Positions 57,975 to 64,000 of a DNA stretch of 64,000 nucleotides are shown here, in pieces (the stretch's first letter is position 1; each line of letters opens with the position of its first letter). The notes beneath the pieces were generated by a model that saw only the letters and a program-made list of their open reading frames with translations, ran no database searches and had not been told where the DNA came from. Origin of the DNA: Bacteriovoracaceae bacterium. GTDB taxonomy: Bacteria > Bdellovibrionota > Bacteriovoracia > Bacteriovoracales > Bacteriovoracaceae. The translations under genes were made by a program, and so were the position numbers. Location of the stretch: NCBI GenBank assembly GCA_024711325.1, contig JANJTC010000002.1, positions 434,001 through 498,000 of the forward strand. The letters are read 5' to 3'.

Positions 57975-58844
57975 TTAGAATCGGATATGTAATCTCTTCA
58001 TCAATTTTTTGGCATCGATTGGGGCCCTGACTTTGGCATCATTATCAAAGTAGACATAAACATCTCTTTCCATTTTGCAGGGACGGTCATTTGTAATGGT
58101 TAATCTGTTTTTCGGTTCAAGGCCCTTCTTCCATGCCCTTATTCTTTCTGACCAAAAATCGAGAGTAGAATCGTCATAACCGCTCACATACAACTCTGAA
58201 TCCCCATGCAGTCGCAGGTAGATGAAATCGGCGGTTACATCTTCCAGATAAGGCCACCTGCCTGCAGTATCAGCAAATACTATTGCCACATTGTATTTAC
58301 GAAGAAGTTCTACAAACCACGGATTTAAAAAACTCATATGCCTTACTTCAACTGCGTGCCTGATTTTGTAATTATGGTTCACCTGTAAGTAAAGACGATC
58401 TTTTGCCAAGGTTGCTTTCCTACCAAGCTTAGCTGCATTGACAAAATCGTGCGGTAAAAGCGCTAAAAATTTTTCAAACTTATCAGGATCAAATGGCATA
58501 CTAGGTGGAAACTGCCAGAGGAGAGGCCCTAATTTTTCTTTTAAACGTAGGGGACCACTTGCCATAAAATTTGCCATCGGGATTTCTACGTCATTGAGTT
58601 TTTTTATATGCGAGATATAACGATTGGCCTTAACACTAAAAATGAAACCAGGTGGTGTTTTATCGTACCAGTCCGCATAACTCGTTGGACGTTGTAATGA
58701 ATAAAATGTGCCATTGATTTCAATGGTTGGTAATTCCCTGCTGGCGTATTCAAGTTCGCGCTTATGGGCCAACTTGGGAGGATAAAATGTTCCCCGCCAA
58801 CCTTTGTAAGTCCATCCGGATATTCCGACTTCGATGATACTCAT
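57975..58844 (-). CDS. DUF72 (YecE-type) TIM-barrel protein
   Basis: This 289-residue protein has VGISGWTYKGWRGTFYPPKLAHKRELEYASR, EINGTFYSLQ, FSVKANRYISH, GPLLWQFPPS and AVEVRHMSF, all typical of DUF72. The fold is a TIM barrel with a possible phosphate or nucleic-acid ligand, and the function is unknown despite wide distribution. A small acidic secreted peptide gene follows it. Confidence 0.9.
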   Translation of the reverse strand: MSIIEVGISGWTYKGWRGTFYPPKLAHKRELEYASRELPTIEINGTFYSLQRPTSYADWYDKTPPGFIFSVKANRYISHIKKLNDVEIPMANFMASGPLRLKEKLGPLLWQFPPSMPFDPDKFEKFLALLPHDFVNAAKLGRKATLAKDRLYLQVNHNYKIRHAVEVRHMSFLNPWFVELLRKYNVAIVFADTAGRWPYLEDVTADFIYLRLHGDSELYVSGYDDSTLDFWSERIRAWKKGLEPKNRLTITNDRPCKMERDVYVYFDNDAKVRAPIDAKKLMKRLHIRF

Positions 58845-59088
58845 GCAATTAATGTTAACAGGTCATACGAACTATGCAGAGGGCACCATATTATATAGTA
58901 AAGAAGTTAACTCTTCTTTCTTCATTTAACTTTTAGAAGGATGAGCTTCACTGCCTATCACCAAGCTGTTAAAATGGTAAATGTTCGGATCACCTGGTCC
59001 AAAAAAAGTTAGCAAAGATTTACAGGAGTAAATTTTTAATAACAAAAAGGACACGGTAATATTGTTTCATTACAAACCGAACACATAG
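58845..59088. other. Intergenic region without a supported ORF, upstream of two RNA-type hairpins
   Basis: No convincing coding frame was found on either strand. The most start-like element is ACAGGAG at about 59020, followed by a very short frame with a non-standard start. The two strong plus-strand terminator-like structures that follow imply a plus-strand transcript from this region. Confidence 0.45.
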
Positions 59089-59118
59089 AGAAGGCTATCG
59101 AAAGATGGCCTTCTTTTT
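59089..59118 (+). terminator. GAAA-tetraloop intrinsic terminator
   Basis: AGAAGGCTATC-GAAA-GATGGCCTTCT (59089-59114) has an 11-bp stem with one mismatch, a GNRA loop and a following TTTT. There is no annotated plus-strand gene upstream. Confidence 0.75.
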
Positions 59119-59212
59119 AAGACCGACCAGGAGACTGTCACTCGGTTTCCCATCACAGACAGGACCGGCGATCTATCAAAGGTTCAGCAGTGATTTGAGT
59201 CGGTCTTTTTTT
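59119..59212 (+). ncRNA. Candidate structured RNA closed by a 9-bp stem with T7 tail
   Basis: AAGACCGAC (59119-59127) pairs perfectly with GTCGGTCTT (59199-59207), directly followed by TTTTT (a seven-T run overall). The 71-nt interior contains CTGTC/GACAG (59135-59139/59158-59162) and other potential helices. It directly follows a tetraloop terminator and is not protein coding. It could be a small RNA end, a riboswitch-like element or a tandem terminator. No known class was recognised. Confidence 0.4.
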
Positions 59213-59537
59213 AAATAAACCATAGATAAATTAGCACAAAGGCCAATTCTACCAGAGCATCCCATAAGTAGATTCTTGATATAACTTTTCTCCAGACATA
59301 ATAGATATCCACTCCCGCCAGAGTGATCGCATTGAGTATGGCCAAAGTGAGAGCGGCCTTGGAATCGGCCATTAATATAAAAATGATTCCGGAACAGGCA
59401 ATCATAAGACCAACAGTTTTTACCAGCCATTTATCTTGTTTGGGACCAGTTACCATTTCAAAAGTTTTAATGCTGATGAGCGGCCACAATCCGGTCAGCA
59501 GATAAAACCATCCTTGAATTGTCAGTGTTAAACTCAT
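59211..59537 (-). CDS. Small four-helix membrane protein
   Basis: This 108-residue integral membrane protein has four hydrophobic segments. GGAG precedes the ATG at a slightly long spacing. No family is recognised, although it resembles uncharacterised DoxX-like or DUF-type membrane proteins. It is divergent from the DUF421 gene. Its stop codon touches the candidate RNA element. Confidence 0.7.
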   Translation of the reverse strand: MSLTLTIQGWFYLLTGLWPLISIKTFEMVTGPKQDKWLVKTVGLMIACSGIIFILMADSKAALTLAILNAITLAGVDIYYVWRKVISRIYLWDALVELAFVLIYLWFI

Positions 59538-59588
59538 TTTTTGCTCTCCGGGCCAGATGTTACCATAGAGGATGCAAAGGAGGTGCCC

Positions 59589-60065
59589 ATGTGGACGCTT
59601 GAAACACCCTGGTATGAGTTAGTAGTTCGCGCCACCTGTATTTTTGTCTTTGTTTTTATTTTAATGCGTCTTTGGGGAAAGAAGCATATGGGGGAGCTGG
59701 CGGCCTTTGATTTTATTGTTCTGTTATTTATGAGTGAAGCTATTCAGAACTCTTTAATTGGTGATGAGAAAAGTATCTTTGGGGGCATGATCGTTATTTC
59801 GACTTTTTTTGTTTTAAACATTTTGATGAATAAAATTACTTATCGTTCCCGCCGAATGGAAAAACTCTTTGATGGTGACGCCAAGGTGTTGATCTGGAAA
59901 GGAAAAGTTAATGAGAAGGCCCTTAAAGAGGAGGAAATCACTTGGCAGGAGCTCCATGAGGCCATCCGGGAGCAGGGTGTTCTGAAGGTAAGTGATGTTA
60001 AACAGGCCACTCTTGAGAGCAATGGACATATTTCAGTTATCGAAAACAAAGAGAGATTCATGTAA
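59589..60065 (+). CDS. DUF421 (YetF-type) membrane protein
   Basis: This 158-residue protein starts at ATG 59589 behind AAAGGAGG. Three N-terminal helices include MRLWGKKHMGELAAFDFIVLLFMSEAIQNSLIG, the DUF421 signature. A cytoplasmic alpha/beta domain follows (VLIWKGKVNEKALKEEEITWQELHEAIREQG). YetF-like proteins are common in spore-formers and predators, but their function is unknown. It precedes folE by 84 bp. Confidence 0.87.
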   Translation: MWTLETPWYELVVRATCIFVFVFILMRLWGKKHMGELAAFDFIVLLFMSEAIQNSLIGDEKSIFGGMIVISTFFVLNILMNKITYRSRRMEKLFDGDAKVLIWKGKVNEKALKEEEITWQELHEAIREQGVLKVSDVKQATLESNGHISVIENKERFM

Positions 60066-60148
60066 TTATGATTAAGAATAGACATGAAGGTTCAAAAAGG
60101 GCCCAAAATGGTGTAAGGTCACCTCATCTCATACTTAAGGGGTTACCC

Positions 60149-60865
60149 ATGTCGTTTGAATCTTCTTTTAATAAGGATCTGGCCCGTAAACTGGCATCTA
60201 CTGATGATGCCGAAAAACTGCTGGATCATGAACTTCTTCTCTATAAAAAACGCGCCCTGGAATTAAATTCTGCCAGGGAAGTAATGGCCGATGGTTATGC
60301 AAATGTTCTTAAAGGTCTTAAAATGGCATTTCCGGATCTAGATCTTCAAGACAAGAATCTCATTGGTAGTCCTAACCGCATGGCACGGGCATTATTGGAA
60401 ATTTGTTCAGGTCTAGGCACCAATCAAAAAGAGATCTTCTCAACCACTTTCCCGGCCGAGAATTACAATGAAGTGATTATTCTTAAAGATATTGATTACA
60501 CCTCTTTATGCAGTCACCACTTTTTTCCTTTTATCGGCAAAGCACATGTTGGTTATCTTCCTGATACAACCCATGGTCTTGATTCTCGTGTTGTAGGTCT
60601 CTCCAAGCTTGCTCACATTGTGGACATGCATGCTCAAAGACCCCAGCTTCAGGAGCGTATGTGTTACGCCATCATGGATGCCATCCGTGAAGAGTTAAAG
60701 CCAGCAGGAGTTATGGTTGTCATTGAAGGCTCTCACGGCTGCCTGACTTGTCGGGGAGCAAAGAAGGCCAATGCTTCAATGATGACATCAGCACTAGATG
60801 GAAAATTCAAAGAGGATTCAAAACTTCGTTCTGAATTTTTTAGTTTAATTGGTAAACAATCATGA
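60149..60865 (+). CDS. folE: GTP cyclohydrolase I
   Basis: This 238-residue enzyme converts GTP to dihydroneopterin triphosphate, the first step of folate and pterin synthesis. The zinc ligands are Cys121 and His124 (SLCSHHFFPF) and Cys198 (SHGCLTC). SKLAHIVDMHAQRPQLQERM and RVVGLSKL are typical. The start is ATG 60149 behind AAGGGG, and the upstream in-frame ATG at 60068 adds a non-conserved segment. It overlaps the next gene by four bases. Confidence 0.93.
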   Translation: MSFESSFNKDLARKLASTDDAEKLLDHELLLYKKRALELNSAREVMADGYANVLKGLKMAFPDLDLQDKNLIGSPNRMARALLEICSGLGTNQKEIFSTTFPAENYNEVIILKDIDYTSLCSHHFFPFIGKAHVGYLPDTTHGLDSRVVGLSKLAHIVDMHAQRPQLQERMCYAIMDAIREELKPAGVMVVIEGSHGCLTCRGAKKANASMMTSALDGKFKEDSKLRSEFFSLIGKQS

Positions 60866-61188
60866 AAATGCTGGTCCTCTTATTCGTCATCTTATTTTCT
60901 CATCAAACATGGGCCAAGGATTGTCAGGTTTATGGGATCTCGGATAGTCCCCAGAAGTTGGATTGTCGTTTTAACCAAACCAGAGTTGCCCTTCGTTGTA
61001 TAAACGGCACTTACTTTTTAAATAATTCACGCGTGAAGACTGCCTTTCATATGGAGGTTGAAGAAGGACCTGTCCCTTTAGTCTTTAAGGCTTCAGATCT
61101 ACAGTTGACTGTTGTTATTCAATCTAAAATTGATATCCAAGCCGAGTTGGAAGTAAGAAATCGTATGCTTACAGGGACTTGCCTATAA
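60862..61188 (+). CDS. Secreted hypothetical protein
   Basis: This 108-residue protein has a signal peptide (MKMLVLLFVILFSHQTWA) and a beta-rich mature domain with four cysteines, likely forming two disulfides (Cys in KDCQVYG, KLDCRF, ALRCING and GTCL). Its ATG overlaps the folE stop. No family is recognised. The UmuD-like gene follows 24 bp downstream. Confidence 0.7.
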   Translation: MKMLVLLFVILFSHQTWAKDCQVYGISDSPQKLDCRFNQTRVALRCINGTYFLNNSRVKTAFHMEVEEGPVPLVFKASDLQLTVVIQSKIDIQAELEVRNRMLTGTCL

Positions 61189-61212
61189 CTAATTGAATTC
61201 CTTTGGGAATAA

Positions 61213-61590
61213 ATGACCGGTCTTGAATATTACGGAAAAGTTACGTATTATTCAGTCATGAACTCTTCTTACGAAATGACTGGTTTTCAATCTCCTTGTG
61301 CTGAATTCGCCCAAAGGCCACTTTCTTTGGATGAAAGGTACCTTACTAATAAACCATCTCTTTTTATCATCGAAGCCGCAGGAGAATCCAAGGCGCTGGG
61401 GATTAGTAAAGGCGATAAACTCCTTATTGACCGCTCCCTTAAACCCCATGAGGGCCAGCTTGTCTTATTGGTTTTGAGCAACGAATTCACTATACGAAAA
61501 TTCTCCTGGAAGATGCTTGAAGGTCAGGATCCGGAGAGTGGGGACTTCGTGTGGGGGGTGATCACTACTCTTTTACGTGAGTACAAATAA
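61213..61590 (+). CDS. umuD: UmuD-like protein with altered active site
   Basis: This 125-residue S24 peptidase-family protein has the GFQSP-type cleavage region, AAGESKALGISKGDKLLIDRSL with nucleophile Ser59, and EFTIRKF. Three departures from E. coli UmuD are visible. The cleavage-site residue before Gly24 is Thr (Cys or Ala usually). The loop after Ser59 is one residue shorter than the usual GDSMxxxGI. The position of the catalytic Lys97 in the FTVKK motif is Arg95, with Lys96 next to it. It may be non-cleavable or cleave by a shifted lysine. It is directly coupled to umuC. Confidence 0.85.
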   Translation: MTGLEYYGKVTYYSVMNSSYEMTGFQSPCAEFAQRPLSLDERYLTNKPSLFIIEAAGESKALGISKGDKLLIDRSLKPHEGQLVLLVLSNEFTIRKFSWKMLEGQDPESGDFVWGVITTLLREYK

Positions 61591-62846
61591 TGAAGTACTT
61601 CTGTTTGGTGGACTGTAATTCCTTTTACTGTTCTTGCGAGAGGGTATTCCGGCCAGAAGTTCGAAATCGTCCTGTGATTGTCCTTTCTAATAATGATGGC
61701 TGTGCCATTGCTTTTACTAAAGAGGCCAAGGCAGTAGGCTTTGGCCAGATGTGTGAACCATTCTTTCAACTCAAAGACCGCATTAAAAAACATAATGTCG
61801 CAGTTTTTTCTTCCAATTACACTCTCTATGACAATATGTCGAAGCGAGTGATGGATGTTCTTCGCGGCTTCTCACCGGACATGGAAATTTATTCTGTAGA
61901 TGAAGCTTTCCTCCTGTTTGATGGGTTTAATGATTATGATTTTATTGAGTATGGGCAAAAGATTCGAAGAGAAGTGTTAAGTAGTACAGGAATTCCAGTA
62001 GGAGTTGGCATTTCTACTACGAAAGTACTCTCTAAAATAGCAAACAAGTTGGCCAAGAAGAATAAAGGTGTTTGGGTCATGATAACTCCTGAGGAGATTG
62101 ATCGTGTCCTTAAAAATTTTCCTGTGAAAGATATTTGGGGGATTGGTTCAAGATCGGCCATTAAGCTCAATATGCTTGGAATTAAAACCGCTTATGAATT
62201 TAAGATGTATCAGGATGAAGCTCTTATTCAAAAGCTGTTAACTAAAACCGGTAGACAGATTCAGGAGGAACTTCGCGGTGTCAGTTGTCTGGCAATGGAG
62301 GAGGCCGAGGATAAAAAAAATACCGGAACCTCCCGAAGCTTTGGCACAAATGTCTTCGATAAAAGTCAGCTTAAAGAAGCGCTGGCCCACTTTGCCACTC
62401 ATGCTTCTTTAAAGCTGCGCAGACAAAATAGTGTGTGTTACAGCATGCAGGCCTTTATTCACACCAATTCTTTTCAGGAAGTGCCTCAGTACTTTGGAGA
62501 GGCACGGGTCACTTTCCCTAGCGGGACATCTGATACCTTAAAGCTTATTAATGCTGCCCATAAAATCCTGGATGAAATTTATCGGCCCGGCTTCGCTTAT
62601 AAAAAAGCAGGCGTCTTGCTCAATCATATTGTACCCAGAAATCAGAATCAGCTGGATCTTTTTACTCCTGATCCAAATGATAATGAAAAGCTAAATCAAA
62701 TCATGGACCTGATTAATAAGAAATATGGCGAGCACACCATTAAAAGTGCTGCATGTGGGATTCACAATGAATGGAGGACGATCGCGGACTATAAAACTCA
62801 GCATTATACCACTTCTTGGAAAGATCTTTTGAGGGTGAAAGTTTAA
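61590..62846 (+). CDS. umuC: Y-family DNA polymerase V catalytic subunit
   Basis: This 418-residue translesion polymerase has catalytic acids Asp8 (LVDCNSFYCSCE) and Asp104/Glu105 (YSVDEAFL), a helix-hairpin-helix region WGIGSRSAIKLNMLGIKTAYEF, and a C-terminal beta-clamp-binding peptide QLDLF at 354-358. The start overlaps the umuD stop by one base. No LexA-type box was recognised nearby. Confidence 0.93.
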   Translation: MKYFCLVDCNSFYCSCERVFRPEVRNRPVIVLSNNDGCAIAFTKEAKAVGFGQMCEPFFQLKDRIKKHNVAVFSSNYTLYDNMSKRVMDVLRGFSPDMEIYSVDEAFLLFDGFNDYDFIEYGQKIRREVLSSTGIPVGVGISTTKVLSKIANKLAKKNKGVWVMITPEEIDRVLKNFPVKDIWGIGSRSAIKLNMLGIKTAYEFKMYQDEALIQKLLTKTGRQIQEELRGVSCLAMEEAEDKKNTGTSRSFGTNVFDKSQLKEALAHFATHASLKLRRQNSVCYSMQAFIHTNSFQEVPQYFGEARVTFPSGTSDTLKLINAAHKILDEIYRPGFAYKKAGVLLNHIVPRNQNQLDLFTPDPNDNEKLNQIMDLINKKYGEHTIKSAACGIHNEWRTIADYKTQHYTTSWKDLLRVKV

Positions 62847-62869
62847 ACCAGCTATGTCATGTTGATAGT

Positions 62870-63457
62870 ATGAGTAGACGGGAAAAACATCCCTATGGAA
62901 CATTTCTACCAGCACATCCACTGATGATGATTATTGGCTCCTTTCCCATAGGTAAATTTTCTGATCCAAAAAGGCGTTGCGAGATAAAAGAGCACGAGAT
63001 TGATTTCTTCTTTGGAGGAGAAAAGAACTTGCTGTGGAGGCTTCTGGGCGATGTCTTTAATCAACCGGTTAAAAATCGCAAAGACATTGTGGCCCTATTG
63101 GAGTCACAAGGTATTGCTATGGGAGATGTCATTAAATCATGCCGAAGAAAATCAGGAGGGGCCTCTGACTCGGAATTATATGACATTGAATGGAATGAAG
63201 AACTCCTGGAGTCCATCAGAAATAATCATATTAAAAAAGTACTCTTTACTTCTAAAAAAGTTGAACAGTGGTTTAATAAACTTTTTCCCGAATCAACTGA
63301 AATAGAAAAGATCACCCTCATTTCACCTTCAGGTCAAAGTGTACGCTCTTTGGCCAAACGGGCCGACTATCTTGAATGGAGGAATCGAAATAGTGAGGAG
63401 CCTAATTATAAATTTATTCTTGAAAATTATAGAGCAAGGTTGCTTACAGGGAGTTAG
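62870..63457 (+). CDS. Uracil-DNA glycosylase superfamily protein
   Basis: This 195-residue protein has IIGSFPIGKFS, EIDFFFGGEKNLLWRLLGDVF, LLESQGIAMGDVIKSCRRKSGGASD and VLFTSKKVEQWFNKLFP, consistent with the MUG/TDG-like or hypoxanthine-type branch of the UDG fold that removes damaged bases. ATG 62870 is chosen, because the longer frame from 62816 overlaps umuC. It sits next to umuDC, giving a small DNA-repair cluster. Confidence 0.82.
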   Translation: MSRREKHPYGTFLPAHPLMMIIGSFPIGKFSDPKRRCEIKEHEIDFFFGGEKNLLWRLLGDVFNQPVKNRKDIVALLESQGIAMGDVIKSCRRKSGGASDSELYDIEWNEELLESIRNNHIKKVLFTSKKVEQWFNKLFPESTEIEKITLISPSGQSVRSLAKRADYLEWRNRNSEEPNYKFILENYRARLLTGS

Positions 63458-63627
63458 CATAAGAACCGCAAATAAATCTTAAGGTTTGAGGTGCGTCAAA
63501 GCTGCTTTTCTTCGATTTAATTCTCAACATCAATCAAAATTTATGCAATAATTCCATGGGTTACTCAATTGTTCTATGGAACAACTGTTATTGACTTTTT
63601 TAAAGGTATGGGAAATTCCCCTCAAAA

Positions 63628-63987
63628 ATGGCCAAGCGAATTCTAGTAGTTGAAGATGATACATCTATCCGGGAGCTCCTAGTGGAACTTCTGGAAAGTG
63701 AAGGCTATAAAGTAGCATCGGCCATAAATGGACTGGAAGGATTGAAGTATCTTCAGCAGGAAGGAAATCCTGATCTCATTTTAATTGATTTGATGATGCC
63801 TGTGATGGATGGATACTCCTTTCGGACAGAGCAGTTAAAAAACCCTTCCTGGGCCCATATTCCAACCGTTGTCATGTCGGCCGAGGCCAATGCCAAAGAG
63901 AAGATGAAGAACTTCAGCATTACTGCCTTCTTAAGTAAGCCAGTTGAACTTGATACCATCCTGAAAACTGTCGCCCGCTATTCTTAA
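63628..63987 (+). CDS. Stand-alone response-regulator receiver protein
   Basis: This 119-residue CheY-like receiver has the acidic pair VEDDTS, phosphoacceptor Asp53 in LILIDLMMPVMDG, VMSAEAN and Lys in FLSKPVE. There is no output domain. The upstream 170 bp contains an inverted repeat TTGTTC-TATG-GAACAA at about 63568-63583, a possible operator. The ATG at 63628 has no strong ribosome site. Confidence 0.9.
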   Translation: MAKRILVVEDDTSIRELLVELLESEGYKVASAINGLEGLKYLQQEGNPDLILIDLMMPVMDGYSFRTEQLKNPSWAHIPTVVMSAEANAKEKMKNFSITAFLSKPVELDTILKTVARYS

Positions 63988-64000
63988 TCTCCTTACTCAT

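Noticed and set aside
63560..63590. TTGTTC-TATG-GAACAA inverted repeat as an SOS (LexA) box
   Set aside because: The arms are inverted relative to the usual GAAC-N4-GTTC form and it precedes a receiver gene rather than umuDC.

Overview
This window looks like chromosome from a predatory or predator-related member of the Bdellovibrionota, most likely the Bacteriovorax/Peredibacter side. That is an inference. It rests on the moderate-to-low GC content, the density of secreted lipoproteins and metalloproteases, and a chimeric trimeric fibre protein of the kind described on Bdellovibrio predators. No rRNA, tRNA, CRISPR array, transposase or prophage was seen. Nearly all DNA is coding, with short intergenic gaps and many ATGA-type overlaps.

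Layout. 0-13 kb: end of a polysaccharide deacetylase, cytochrome bd oxidase (cydAB), a lipoprotein fibre with a peptidase S74 intramolecular chaperone, a large met-zincin lipoprotein, several small secreted proteins, an MRJP/Yellow-like beta-propeller and a PDZ lipoprotein. 11-29 kb: selD-mnmH (selenouridine tRNA modification), a lytic transglycosylase, a lipase-maturation-factor-like membrane protein, a STAS-CheX fusion, mgsA, a LOG-family hydrolase, an LD-carboxypeptidase, a TonB-dependent receptor convergent with a Fur/Zur-type regulator, a 960-residue secreted protein of unknown function, an AidB-like acyl-CoA dehydrogenase and a secreted metallopeptidase. 29-33 kb: an ynbAB-like phospholipid cluster (CDP-alcohol phosphotransferase, CdsA, PlsC, small DMT protein).

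33-57 kb is the accessory, stress-flavoured part. It holds four CHRD-like lipoproteins with embedded EF-hands (one lies at 26 kb), two secreted protein-glutaminase-like proteins, four BON-domain proteins, an AlkB-like dioxygenase, a hemerythrin, DUF2383, CBS-domain proteins, stand-alone receiver proteins, two small HEWxHKLGFxH metallo-lipoproteins, SDRs and flavodoxin-like reductases. Interspersed are many tiny exported acidic proteins. 57-64 kb carries a polynucleotide-kinase-type phosphatase, a DUF72 protein, an unexplained intergenic element that looks like a structured RNA, folE, a umuDC pair with an unusual UmuD, a uracil-DNA-glycosylase-like protein and a receiver protein.

The main system-level observation is a set of eight intergenic matches to the sigma-54 (RpoN) -24/-12 promoter, each with GG, ten bases, then GC, and each with a TTGCW -12 element. 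They sit in front of envelope and stress genes: three CHRD/EF-hand lipoproteins, both BON transcription units, the hemerythrin, a lytic transglycosylase and a secreted low-complexity protein. A weaker ninth copy precedes the glutaminase-CHRD pair. Two of the eight would place the transcription start almost exactly on the start codon, implying leaderless mRNAs. This suggests an undescribed RpoN-controlled envelope-remodelling or stress regulon.
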